Below, piece by piece: positions 7,699-16,386 of a stretch of 64,000 nt of DNA (position 1 is its first letter; each line of letters begins with the position of its first letter). Origin of the DNA: Kerstersia gyiorum (GTDB taxonomy: Bacteria > Pseudomonadota > Gammaproteobacteria > Burkholderiales > Burkholderiaceae_B); NCBI RefSeq assembly GCF_004216755.1, contig NZ_SGWZ01000004.1, forward strand, positions 334,158 through 398,157. Direction: 5' to 3'. The notes beneath the pieces were generated by a model. It did not search any database, was not told the origin of the DNA, and was given only the letters and a program-made list of their open reading frames with translations. The position numbers and the translations under genes are program-made.

Positions 7699-8985
7699 AT
7701 GTATCTGGCGATCTATGGTGATACGACCGGTGCGCTTGTGAGTGCCGGCGCGCTGGCTTCGTCCGGCCATTTCGTGGCCTTGCATGTGCCTGGCGGGCGG
7801 GCGGCTTTCCAGGCGTCCGAAGTGCCCAGCCGTGAGCCCGGGCTTAATACCTTGCTGGCCGAGCAATTGGCAGCAGGTACACTGGTCGTGGAAGAGATGG
7901 AGGCGCCGCTGCGCCCGGAGGTTGCCGTTATCTGGCTGGCGCTGGCGCCGGCGCAGTTCGAACTGGCCTATAACATCGTGGCGCGCTTGCAACCGCGCAG
8001 TGACGCACCCTGGCTGGTCGTGAATCAGTCCACCTTTCCGGTGGGCAGCAGCGAAGCCTTGCAGGATGTGCTCACCGAGGCGGTGGGCGAGGGCGATGAT
8101 GCGGTGCTTTGCCTGCCTGATTTGCTGGTCGAGGGGGCAGCGCTTGCCGGTTTTACCCGGGCTGAGCACTGGTTGGCCGGGTCGTCGTCATTCTGGGCGC
8201 AGCGCATGCTGGCGGAGATTCTGCGGCCATTCAACCGCCGCCGCGACAACATCATGTGGATGACGACGCGCGAGGCCGAGTTCACCAAGCTGGCGATCAG
8301 CGGCATGTTGGCGACGCGTTTGAGCTTCATGAACGATATGGCGAATCTGGCCGATACTCTGGGTGTGGACATTGAAAATGTCCGCCAGGGCATGGGGGCT
8401 GACCAGCGTATCGGGCCTGCTTACCTGTACCCCGGGTGCGGCTTTGGGGGGCCGGCCTTTTCCCGTGACGTGTTGAGTCTGGCGCGCGAGCTGCAGCGCA
8501 GTGGCATGCAGTCGGAATTGCTCAATCAGGTCTGGCGTATCAATGAACGGCAGAAAGAAGTGTTGTTCCACAAGCTCTGGCAACATTACGGCGCCAATTT
8601 GCAGGGCCGGCGCGTGGCTCTCTGGGGGGCTGCCTTCAAGCCTGGCACGGCGCGCATAGACAATGCGCCGTCGCTGCGTCTGATCCAGGCGCTCTGGGCC
8701 CAGGGGGTAGAAGTGCATGTGCACGATCCCAAGGCCATGGCGGCGCTCTCTGGCTGGGCCAAGGAGCAGGGGCAGGCGCTGTTCCTGCATGACGACCCCT
8801 ACGACGCCTTGCAGCAGGCCGATGCCTTGCTGCTGGTCACGGAATGGAAAAGCTACTGGAGCCCGGATTTTTCGCGCATGGCCAGACTGATGCGCCACGG
8901 CGTACTGCTGGATGGCCGCAATATCTGGGACCCGGAGTTCGTCAAGGAACGCGGTTTTATTTATCACGGCATTGGCCGGCATTGA
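7699..8985 (+). CDS. UDP-glucose/GDP-mannose dehydrogenase family protein, altered active site
   Basis: The protein has 428 residues and aligns over its full length with nucleotide-sugar dehydrogenases such as Ugd: an N-terminal NAD-binding part, a helical linker with MLATRLSFMNDMANLADTLG, and a C-terminal part with LWGAAFKPGTARIDNAPS. Several key residues differ. The catalytic cysteine motif (usually GFGGSCFPKD) reads GFGGPAFSRD, putting Ala253 in place of Cys. The PEFLREG-type loop reads PDLLVEG. The Asn of KYAANAF is Ser in KLAISGM. The Rossmann glycine motif is irregular (YGDTTGAL). Without the thiol the normal two-step oxidation to UDP-glucuronate is not expected. It may be a pseudoenzyme, a partial dehydrogenase or a regulator; galU-pgi context keeps a sugar-nucleotide link likely. 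Confidence 0.85.
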   Translation: MYLAIYGDTTGALVSAGALASSGHFVALHVPGGRAAFQASEVPSREPGLNTLLAEQLAAGTLVVEEMEAPLRPEVAVIWLALAPAQFELAYNIVARLQPRSDAPWLVVNQSTFPVGSSEALQDVLTEAVGEGDDAVLCLPDLLVEGAALAGFTRAEHWLAGSSSFWAQRMLAEILRPFNRRRDNIMWMTTREAEFTKLAISGMLATRLSFMNDMANLADTLGVDIENVRQGMGADQRIGPAYLYPGCGFGGPAFSRDVLSLARELQRSGMQSELLNQVWRINERQKEVLFHKLWQHYGANLQGRRVALWGAAFKPGTARIDNAPSLRLIQALWAQGVEVHVHDPKAMAALSGWAKEQGQALFLHDDPYDALQQADALLLVTEWKSYWSPDFSRMARLMRHGVLLDGRNIWDPEFVKERGFIYHGIGRH

Positions 8986-9075
8986 GGCGCGGGGCCAGTC
9001 GCGACGCCCTCATGTTGTGGCCGGGCAGGACTGGCGCTTTCGGCAGGCGAGGCTGACCATGGGCCGAAGCACAAG

Positions 9076-9095
9076 CCTCGGCCCTAAGGCCGAGG
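9076..9095 (+). other. Short perfect hairpin between the Ugd-like gene and pgi
   Basis: CCTCGGCC (9076-9083) and GGCCGAGG (9088-9095) pair perfectly around a four-base loop. No T-run follows, so it is either an intrinsic terminator without a U-tract or an mRNA-stabilising stem. No other gene is visible in the 249-base gap. Confidence 0.45.
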
Positions 9096-9234
9096 TCAAA
9101 CGAGGCATCATCCATACGGCGCCACAGGCGTCTCCATAGGGTGGCGGAGAAGCACCGGTCCTTGGGCTGACGCTTTTCACCGGGAACGATATTGCCGCGA
9201 CGCTGGGCGCGTGCAACTTAGGATATGAATTGAT

Positions 9235-10851
9235 ATGAGCTGGAACGCATTGCTGCAGCATGCGCTGGACATGAAGGGGCGCCATATTGCATCACTGTTC
9301 GCCGGAGATCCGGCGCGCTTTGATGCCTTGCATTGCCGCTTTGGCCCACTGCTGTTCGACTATTCCAAGCAGCGCCTGCTGCCGCAGACCCTGGACCTGC
9401 TGTGCGAAGTTGCGCGTGAAAGCGGGCTGGAACATTGGATGGGCCAACTGTTTGGCGGCGCGCCGGTCAATGCCACCGAACAGCGTGCCGCGCTGCACTG
9501 GGCCTTGCGTGTGCCGGAAGACGTGCCCTGCGTGTTGGATGGCGAGGACATAGGCGCTCAGGTGCATGAACAGTTGCGCCACATGGAACGCATCGTGCGC
9601 AAGGTGCATGCCGGCCAGTGGCGCGGCGTGACGGGTGAAGCAATCACCAATGTCGTGAATATTGGTGTTGGGGGGTCAGATCTAGGGCCGCAGATGGTAA
9701 GCCGCGCCCTGGCGGCTGATTTCGGTGATACGCCGGTGCGCCTGCATTTTGCGTCCACCATGGATGGCAGCCAGCTGGCTTATCTGCTGCGCACGCTCAA
9801 TCCGCATACCACGCTGTTCATTATTTCCTCCAAGTCATTTACCACGGTGGATACCCTGGCCAATGCCGATACCGCCTTGCATTGGCTGCGCCGCTCGCTG
9901 GGCAATATGGAAGGGCTGTTACGCTGCCATTTCATCGGCGTGTCGGCCGTGCCGGAGAAAATGACGCAGTGGGGCATCCCACGGGAAAACCAGTTGCGTA
10001 TCTGGGATTGGGTCGGCGGCCGGTTTTCACTGTGGTCGGCAATCGGCCTGCCCATTGCGCTGGCGCTGGGCATGGATGGTTTCCGCAGTCTGTTGCGCGG
10101 CGCCCGCGATATGGATGAGCATTTCCGTCATGCTCCCTGGCGCGAAAACCTGCCGGTGCTGATGGCCTTGATCGGTGTCTGGAATATCAATGCGCTGGGA
10201 GTGCATGCCCTGGCTGTCTTGCCTTACGACGGGCGTTTGCACCATTTGCCGGCTTATCTGGAACAGCTGGAAATGGAGTCCAACGGCAAGAGCATCGGCC
10301 GGGATGGCAAGCCCGTCAGCCGGGCGACTTGCCCCATTATCTGGGGGGGCGTGGGCCCCAATGCGCAGCACGCTTTTTATCAGCTGCTGCACCAGGGGAC
10401 CGAAGCTGTGGCTTGCGATTTCATCGTGCCGGTAAGGCGCTATCGCGAACAGGCGTATACCGAGGCCATGCGCGAGCTGGTGGCGCAGCATGAGCTGGCA
10501 CTGGCCAATTGCCTGGCACAGTCTCGCCTGCTGGCCCTGGGCGATGCCGCATTGCCGGGCGCGGTGACGGATTTGCCGGTGCACATGCGCTATCGCGGCA
10601 ATCAGGCCTGCTCCACGCTGCTGCTCGATGAACTGTCGCCATACAGCCTCGGCGCCCTGGTTGCCATGTATGAGCATAAGGTGTTTGTGCAATCAGTCAT
10701 CTGGGGCATCAATCCGTTCGACCAGTGGGGCGTGGAAATGGGCAAGCGCATTGCCACTGAAACGCTGGCGCGCATCCGGGCCACGCAGGAAGATGCCAGT
10801 GGAACGGATGTTTCCACGGCCGGCCTGTTGCGGCAGATCCGCCAGGCCTGA
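9235..10851 (+). CDS. pgi: Glucose-6-phosphate isomerase
   Basis: It interconverts glucose 6-phosphate and fructose 6-phosphate in the cytoplasm. The protein has 538 residues, normal for the bacterial enzyme. Both family signatures are present: DWVGGRFSLWSAIGLPIAL (G261-G262 region) and GINPFDQWGVEMGK near the C-terminus. The catalytic base is expected at Glu348 in MESNGK, and His379 lies in NAQHAFYQ. The nearby galU and Ugd-like genes fit a supply line from central metabolism to UDP-sugars. Only a weak AGGA precedes the ATG. The gene is convergent with the diguanylate cyclase gene downstream. Confidence 0.97.
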   Translation: MSWNALLQHALDMKGRHIASLFAGDPARFDALHCRFGPLLFDYSKQRLLPQTLDLLCEVARESGLEHWMGQLFGGAPVNATEQRAALHWALRVPEDVPCVLDGEDIGAQVHEQLRHMERIVRKVHAGQWRGVTGEAITNVVNIGVGGSDLGPQMVSRALAADFGDTPVRLHFASTMDGSQLAYLLRTLNPHTTLFIISSKSFTTVDTLANADTALHWLRRSLGNMEGLLRCHFIGVSAVPEKMTQWGIPRENQLRIWDWVGGRFSLWSAIGLPIALALGMDGFRSLLRGARDMDEHFRHAPWRENLPVLMALIGVWNINALGVHALAVLPYDGRLHHLPAYLEQLEMESNGKSIGRDGKPVSRATCPIIWGGVGPNAQHAFYQLLHQGTEAVACDFIVPVRRYREQAYTEAMRELVAQHELALANCLAQSRLLALGDAALPGAVTDLPVHMRYRGNQACSTLLLDELSPYSLGALVAMYEHKVFVQSVIWGINPFDQWGVEMGKRIATETLARIRATQEDASGTDVSTAGLLRQIRQA

Positions 10852-10910
10852 AGGTCAGTCCCCACCTCCAGGTATCGGCGGCCCTTGCGGCGCAGGGCGG
10901 CCGGGCGGCC

Positions 10911-12515
10911 TCAGGAAACAATGCCTGTAGGATGCAATGCCGGCGCGGCCTGCCCATGCACTTCGACACGGTTGCGGCCATTGTGCTTGGCCTGATACAG
11001 CATGCGGTCGGCATACTTCAGGACTGCGCCGATATCGGCATCATCTTCCGGCCAACAGGCCACCCCCAGCGAAATCGTGATGTGGCCGACGGTGGTGAAT
11101 TCAAGGGTTGCTATCCGCTGGCGCAGGCGCTCCGCCACCTGGCCCGCCAGCGCTTTGCTGGTATTGGGCAGGAAGATCAGGAATTCCTCACCGCCAACAC
11201 GGCAGGGCAGGTCCATGTGCCGGGATGACTGCAGCATTTCGTGAGCCAGGGTTTGCAGCACGGCGTCGCCAGCATCGTGGCCATAGGTGTCATTGACCCG
11301 TTTGAAGTGGTCGATATCGACGGAAATGATGGAAAAACCCTGACCGGTCTGGCGGCTGCGCGCGAGCGCGGTATCGAGGCTGCGGCGATTGGGCAGCCGC
11401 GTCAGCGGGTCGGTTTCTGCATCTTCGCGCAACTTGTTGATTTTCTGGTTCAGCAGGGTGATGCCCAGCAGCATGACGCGTTTGAGTTCCTGGGCTTCGA
11501 AGTACCAGGATTGCACCCGCTTGATCTTGTTGCCGGTGTTCGGGTCTTCCATGTTCCCGGCTTCGTTGGCAAGTAATTGCAAAGGCTGCGACACCTTGCT
11601 GGCGCACCACCAGATCACCAGGAAAATGATGATGGCGAAAGGAATGGTGCGAAACAGCATTTTGCGCATCAGCGCGTCGAGTGGAGCAAGCGTTGCCGTG
11701 AGCGGCCGCTGGGCGACGATACCCCAATCGGTCAGCGGCATGACGGCGTAGCCGGTGATCATTTCCACGCCCCGGCTGTTGGTGATCACGGCGCTGCCGG
11801 ATTGTTCCCGCAGCAGGTTTGCAACAGTGGCGTTGTGTTGGACGGTTTCGCCTACACGCACATTGTCCGGGTGATAAAGGATGGTGCCGTGCCGGTCAAC
11901 GACATAGAGGTAGGAGCCATCCCGGTAATAATGCGTGCCCAGCAGGCGGTTCAGGATGCTGTCCTGTTTCAGGTAGATGGAGCCGCCCACGGTACCCAGG
12001 AAACTGCCGTCGCTTCCGAAAACCGGTTGTGATATGAAGACCAGGAAATTGCCGACAGTGGAAAGGTAAGGTTCGCTGATGAGCGGTTGACGCAGTTCCA
12101 GGGCTTCGTGGATACCTGGTGTGTTAAGACGGCGTCCGATGAGCCCCAGTGTGTTGGGCGAAGTCGCCAGTACATCGCCATCAGCGTCGGTAATGACGAC
12201 GGAATTAAAGCTGTCGGTTTGCGTATGCAACCGGGTGGCTTCCACTCCCAGATACGCGGGTTGTTCCATATGGGTGGCAAGCAGTTTGGCCGCGACATGC
12301 AATTGCTGCAGTGATGAAACCAGGAACTCATTGGTGCTGGTGGCCAGCTTGTTGGCGTACAGATAACTGCTTTCCAGCGTTTGGTCGATCAATTGCTGGC
12401 GCTGGACGGCATAACCGGAATGAAAGGTACTGACCAGTGCGGCAAAAGCGCTGATCAGGGAGAGAAAAAGGATCAGGCGGCGAAGATTGATTCTGGGCGC
12501 AAGGGGATTGAGCAT
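10911..12515 (-). CDS. Membrane-bound diguanylate cyclase with dCACHE sensor
   Basis: The protein has 534 residues. A membrane segment near residues 13-35, a periplasmic sensor of the double-CACHE type (roughly 36-285) and a second membrane segment near 290-310 lead to a linker and a C-terminal GGDEF domain. The signature reads GGEEF at 441-445, an active form, and an inhibitory-site motif RHMD (432-435) lies five residues before it, so product inhibition is expected. It should make cyclic di-GMP from two GTP in response to a small extracellular ligand; the ligand cannot be read from sequence. The start follows AAGG closely. Confidence 0.92.
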   Translation of the reverse strand: MLNPLAPRINLRRLILFLSLISAFAALVSTFHSGYAVQRQQLIDQTLESSYLYANKLATSTNEFLVSSLQQLHVAAKLLATHMEQPAYLGVEATRLHTQTDSFNSVVITDADGDVLATSPNTLGLIGRRLNTPGIHEALELRQPLISEPYLSTVGNFLVFISQPVFGSDGSFLGTVGGSIYLKQDSILNRLLGTHYYRDGSYLYVVDRHGTILYHPDNVRVGETVQHNATVANLLREQSGSAVITNSRGVEMITGYAVMPLTDWGIVAQRPLTATLAPLDALMRKMLFRTIPFAIIIFLVIWWCASKVSQPLQLLANEAGNMEDPNTGNKIKRVQSWYFEAQELKRVMLLGITLLNQKINKLREDAETDPLTRLPNRRSLDTALARSRQTGQGFSIISVDIDHFKRVNDTYGHDAGDAVLQTLAHEMLQSSRHMDLPCRVGGEEFLIFLPNTSKALAGQVAERLRQRIATLEFTTVGHITISLGVACWPEDDADIGAVLKYADRMLYQAKHNGRNRVEVHGQAAPALHPTGIVS

Positions 12516-12633
12516 CCTTGGATTCCGGGCAAGGCGGGTTCAAGCGGCACTGGCACTGGGCTGGCGCGCAACGGTGGCATTATCCCGCGTATTGGCCGGG
12601 GCTGTCTGCGCAGACGAGGCAGCAACAGGGTAT

Positions 12634-13083
12634 TTATGGATGTACGTGTACGGTTTGTTGACTATGCGCCCTTGGGTCGCCATCACATTGGGCGCAATGG
12701 GAAAGCCCTTGAATGATGGCGCATTCCTCTACCGGATGGTCGCCATTGCACTGACGCCGCAAACTGTCCAGGCGCGCGCGCAGATCACTCAGCGCCGCCA
12801 TGCGCTGTTCGATTTCCTCTATGTGCCGGTCCAGTAGCGTGTTGACCTGCAGACACCCTTGGCGCGGCTCTTCGCGCAAATCCAGCAAGGCGCGGATTTC
12901 ATCGAGCGACATATCCAGTGATCGGCAGTGGCGGATGAACAGCAGCCGTTCATGATGCTCCGCCCCATAGACCCGATAGTTGCTGCTGTTGCGCTGGGGC
13001 GGCGGCAGCAGACCGATTTGTTCGTAGTAGCGGATGGTTTCCACGCCACAGCCGGTGTGCTGGGCGAGCTGGCCGATTTTCAT
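12634..13083 (-). CDS. cadR: MerR-family cadmium/lead-type metal regulator (CadR-like)
   Basis: The protein has 149 residues. The N-terminal winged helix (MKIGQLAQHTGCGVETIRYY) and a dimerisation helix are followed by a Cys/His-rich C-terminus. Cysteines lie at 12, 77, 112, 121, 130 and 133; Cys77 and Cys112 coincide with the metal ligands described for CadR, Cys121 is near its third, and the tail ends VHVHP. Such proteins twist the promoter of the divergent exporter gene when Cd(II), Pb(II) or Zn(II) binds. The start is placed at 13083 because GGAGG lies five bases upstream and MerR proteins begin there; ATG 13095 adds four residues. The divergent P-type ATPase gene supports the assignment. 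Confidence 0.9.
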   Translation of the reverse strand: MKIGQLAQHTGCGVETIRYYEQIGLLPPPQRNSSNYRVYGAEHHERLLFIRHCRSLDMSLDEIRALLDLREEPRQGCLQVNTLLDRHIEEIEQRMAALSDLRARLDSLRRQCNGDHPVEECAIIQGLSHCAQCDGDPRAHSQQTVHVHP

Positions 13084-13201
13084 GACATCCTCCATGGCGT
13101 TAACACGCTTGGCAGTGGGGCTGCAGGGCAGCCGAGCGGCAGGCCGCCTGCATATATGGCCTGCTTTGCCGCCACCTTTTCCATGGTTCTCATTATAGCG
13201 C

Positions 13202-13232
13202 TTGACCCTGTAGCCACTATAGGGTTTGTAAT
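13202..13232 (+). promoter_or_regulatory. MerR-type promoter and operator for the metal ATPase gene
   Basis: A -35 TTGACC (13202-13207) and a -10 TGTAAT (13227-13232) are separated by 19 bases, the over-long spacing that MerR activators correct. The spacer holds a dyad, ACCCTGTAG (13205-13213) and CTATAGGGT (13217-13225), pairing at eight of nine positions. This is the expected CadR binding site. Confidence 0.9.
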
Positions 13233-13267
13233 GGGGGCAAGATCAAACTGCAAGCAGGATGCATGCT

Positions 13268-15385
13268 ATGGACAAGATTCAAGCCCAGGCGGCCAGGCAC
13301 GGCCAGCACGATCATTCTCACGATCATGGCCAAACCCATGAAGGGCATGCGCATGGCACGGTGCAGCACGACCACGACCATGCACGTGCCGATGCCTGCT
13401 GCGCGCCTGGGGGGAGCGTTGCAGGCGCGACATGTGCAGCGGAAGGCGGTGGTGATGCATTGGCATGTTGCGACCATGGTGGCCACGGGCATGGCGCTGG
13501 TTTCGGCTGGCTGCTGTGGGTAGCCGGCGCGGCAGCACTGGGTTCTGAAATTGCCCACTGGACCTTGGGCGATGGCAATTGGCTGGTGTTGCTGCTGGCC
13601 GTGGTTGCCATCGCGTGCAGTGGATTTTCGACCTATAAGGCAGGCCTGGCGGCACTGGTGCGCCTGGACCTGAACATGAACGCCCTGATGACAGTGGCCG
13701 TCACGGGCGCTGTTCTGATCGGCCAGTGGCCGGAAGCCGCCATGGTGATGTTCCTGTTCACATTGGCCGAACTGATCGAGGAACGTTCGCTGGAACGGGC
13801 CCGCAATGCCGTACGCACTTTGATGGATATTGCGCCGGAAACGGTGGATGTACAGCAGGCGGACGGCAGCTGGCTGTCGCGGGAGGCTGCGCAGGTGCCG
13901 GTGGGCAGCCTGGTGCGGGCCCGTCCGGGTGAGCGTATCGCGCTGGATGGCGAAATCGTCGAAGGCCAGGCCGCGCTGGATCAGTCACCCATTACCGGTG
14001 AGAGCCTGCCGGTGGAAAAAGGGCCAGGCGATAGCGTATTTGCCGGCAGCATCAATACATCAACGCTGGTGATCTACCGCAGCACGGCGCCCGCAGATGG
14101 CTCCAAGCTGGCACGCATTATCGCTGTGGTTGAAGGAGCACAGGCCAGCCGTGCGCCGACCCAGCGTTTTGTGGACCGCTTTGCCCGCATCTATACGCCG
14201 GCCGTGTTCGTCATTGCGCTGCTGGTTGCGATCCTGCCGCCCTTGCTGCTGGGCGGCGCCTGGATGGACTGGATCTACCGTGCGTTGGTGCTGCTGGTCA
14301 TTGCGTGCCCGTGCGCGCTGGTGATTTCCACGCCGGTCACGATTGTCAGCGGCCTGGCGGCGGCGGCTCGCGTGGGGGTGCTGATCAAGGGCGGCGTATT
14401 CCTGGAGCAGGGCCGCAAGCTGTTCTGGGTGGCGCTGGACAAGACCGGTACGCTGACCCACGGCAAGCCGGCGCTGACCGATATCCAGGTGCATGACGGC
14501 ATGACGATGTCTGCGCCTGCCGATGCTGCACAGAGTGATGGCATGTTGGCGCTGGCGGCCAGCCTGGCCAGCCTGTCGGATCACCCGGTGTCGCAGGCAG
14601 TGGCGCGTCATGCTGCGGAACGCGGCCTGGCGCTGCAACAGGTGGAAGGCTTTGAAGCGGTCAGCGGGCAAGGGACGCAAGGCATCATCGGTGGCCGGGG
14701 TTACCGACTGGGCAATTGGAAACTGATGGCTGCGGGCGGGGTGGTGGATACGGCGGCCCAGGGCGCCATGGATGCGCTGGCCAGCGAAGGCAAGACCGTT
14801 GTGGCGCTGGCCTCCGGCACGCAGATGCTGGCCCTGTTTGGCGTGGCCGATACCCTGCGCGCCACCAGCCGCGAGGCGATCGGACAATTGCATGAATTGG
14901 GCGTTTCCACCCTGATGCTGAGCGGCGACAACCAGCATGTGGCGCAAGCCATCGCCCGGGAAGCCGGCATCGACGACGCCCGTGGCGACCAGCTGCCGGA
15001 AGATAAACTGAGCACGGTGCGCGGGTTGCAGGAACGTGGCAGGGTGGTCGGCATGGTGGGCGACGGCATTAACGATGCGCCGGCCTTGGCCCAGGCAGAC
15101 ATCGGTTTCGCCATGGGGGCCGCAGGTTCCGATACCGCCATGGAAACGGCGGACGTGGCATTGATGGATGATGACTTGCGCAAATTGCCCTATTTCATCA
15201 GGCTGGCACGCCGCACGGCCAGAGTGCTTTGGCAGAACATAGGCCTGGCCCTGGGCATCAAGGTGGTGTTCCTGGCGCTGGCCATTGCAGGTGAGGCCAG
15301 CATGTGGATGGCTGTCTTTGCCGACATGGGCGCCAGCCTGTTGGTGGTGTTCAACGGGCTGCGGCTGCTGCGTGCAACCCATTAA
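13268..15385 (+). CDS. cadA: Heavy-metal-transporting P1B-type ATPase (Zn/Cd/Pb exporter)
   Basis: The protein has 705 residues from ATG 13268 (AGGA eight bases upstream; ATG 13259 is also possible). The N-terminus is His-rich (several HDH, GHAHG and HDHDH runs, plus CCAPG and ACCDHGG) in place of a standard ferredoxin-like domain, and probably binds metal. The core shows the actuator TGES, the transmembrane metal site CPC (347-349), the phosphorylated Asp391 in DKTGT, a DHPVSQA nucleotide-site segment and GDGINDAPAL. The enzyme pumps soft divalent metals out of the cytoplasm using ATP. Divergent cadR and the 19-base-spacer promoter indicate metal-inducible expression. The exact metal range is inferred from the CPC class and the CadR partner. 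Confidence 0.93.
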   Translation: MDKIQAQAARHGQHDHSHDHGQTHEGHAHGTVQHDHDHARADACCAPGGSVAGATCAAEGGGDALACCDHGGHGHGAGFGWLLWVAGAAALGSEIAHWTLGDGNWLVLLLAVVAIACSGFSTYKAGLAALVRLDLNMNALMTVAVTGAVLIGQWPEAAMVMFLFTLAELIEERSLERARNAVRTLMDIAPETVDVQQADGSWLSREAAQVPVGSLVRARPGERIALDGEIVEGQAALDQSPITGESLPVEKGPGDSVFAGSINTSTLVIYRSTAPADGSKLARIIAVVEGAQASRAPTQRFVDRFARIYTPAVFVIALLVAILPPLLLGGAWMDWIYRALVLLVIACPCALVISTPVTIVSGLAAAARVGVLIKGGVFLEQGRKLFWVALDKTGTLTHGKPALTDIQVHDGMTMSAPADAAQSDGMLALAASLASLSDHPVSQAVARHAAERGLALQQVEGFEAVSGQGTQGIIGGRGYRLGNWKLMAAGGVVDTAAQGAMDALASEGKTVVALASGTQMLALFGVADTLRATSREAIGQLHELGVSTLMLSGDNQHVAQAIAREAGIDDARGDQLPEDKLSTVRGLQERGRVVGMVGDGINDAPALAQADIGFAMGAAGSDTAMETADVALMDDDLRKLPYFIRLARRTARVLWQNIGLALGIKVVFLALAIAGEASMWMAVFADMGASLLVVFNGLRLLRATH

Positions 15386-15427
15386 ATACTGCGCCTTCCC
15401 GGCCCCGGGAGGCGCATGGCAGTGTCC

Positions 15428-15466
15428 TTGGCCTGGCCGTCATGTGCGGCCAGGCCAATTTGTTTG
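15428..15466 (+). terminator. Intrinsic terminator after the metal ATPase gene
   Basis: A perfect 12-base-pair stem, TTGGCCTGGCCG (15428-15439) with CGGCCAGGCCAA (15447-15458), has a seven-base loop and is followed by TTTGTTTG. An imperfect GC-rich hairpin at 15391-15415 precedes it. Confidence 0.9.
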
Positions 15467-15737
15467 CTGGCCTGGCTTCGTGGTGCTGCCGGCAGGTGGC
15501 AGCCAACTGGGCGCAATAGATAGAGGCAATGGCTGTCTATTTGGATGTTGATCCGTTTCTATTGCTTGTGTTTTGGCTGCGCGTTGGTTGCCAACAGAAT
15601 GCCGATATGATGCCTATTGCTTGCGCATTGACGCTGTATTCTGCATGGGCCGCGATTCAGGCTTCTGCCAACAAGGTGGTCTGTATTAATCGTTGAAACT
15701 GGTACGGTTGCTCAGTCCGCTGCGACGTTATAAATCC

Positions 15738-15773
15738 TGTTCTTCATGTCGGCAAGCCGATAGCTGAAGAACA
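15738..15773 (+). other. Leader hairpin upstream of the acetyltransferase gene
   Basis: Outer arms TGTTCTTCA (15738-15746) and TGAAGAACA (15765-15773) pair over nine bases, and an inner TCGGC/GCCGA stem caps it. It lies 77 bases before the likely start at 15851 in a 465-base gap with no other gene that I can see. It may act in the mRNA leader; no riboswitch class is recognised. Confidence 0.4.
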
Positions 15774-15850
15774 CGGACAGGCACAGGCCGGTGCGATAGG
15801 GGTGCCGCCTGTTCCAGATGACAGCAAACAGCAACGAGGATTTTGCAGCG

Positions 15851-16321
15851 ATGAGTGCAGCACAAACAGGGCTTACTGTCCGCCCGGCTACCCAGGACGA
15901 CTACGAGCAGTGGCTTGCCTACTGGAACGGCTACCAGACTTTCTATGGTGTGCAGCTGGGCCTGGAAGTGACCCGAACGACCTGGAACCGGTTCTTTGAC
16001 CCTGACGAGCCCGTGTACTGCGCCGTGGCTGCGCAAGGCGGGCGGATTCATGGCTTCGTCAACTTTCTTTATCACCGTTCGACCTGGGGGCAGAACGATT
16101 ATTGCTACCTGGAAGACCTCTACGTCGATCCGAATGCTCGCGGACGGCAAATTGGCAAGGCGCTGATCGAGTATGTGCAAGCGCAAGCCAGGGCGCGGCA
16201 GTGTGAGCGGCTCTACTGGCATACGCAGGAAACCAACCGTACCGCGCAGCGTCTGTACGACTGGGTGGCCGATAAGCCAGGCATCATTGAGTACCGGATG
16301 GCGCTGGCCAACGCCGTCTGA
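15851..16321 (+). CDS. GNAT-family N-acetyltransferase
   Basis: The protein has 156 residues if started at ATG 15851, which has AGGA ten bases upstream; an in-frame ATG at 15818 would add 11 residues. The GNAT fold is shown by TVRPATQDDYEQW at the start, the beta-4 segment YCYLEDLYVDPNARGRQIGKA with the acetyl-CoA pyrophosphate-binding Arg/Gly loop (ARGRQIGKA), and the later LYWHTQETNRTAQRLYD, a pattern common in aminoglycoside- or amino-acid-type acetyltransferases. The substrate cannot be deduced. It stands alone, convergent with the DedA gene, behind a structured leader. Confidence 0.85.
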   Translation: MSAAQTGLTVRPATQDDYEQWLAYWNGYQTFYGVQLGLEVTRTTWNRFFDPDEPVYCAVAAQGGRIHGFVNFLYHRSTWGQNDYCYLEDLYVDPNARGRQIGKALIEYVQAQARARQCERLYWHTQETNRTAQRLYDWVADKPGIIEYRMALANAV

Positions 16322-16386
16322 TCTCTTTGTCAGGAACTCAGGGTCTGCCTGCGAGCTGTTTGCCCGCAGGCAGCCTGTCCTGTGTT

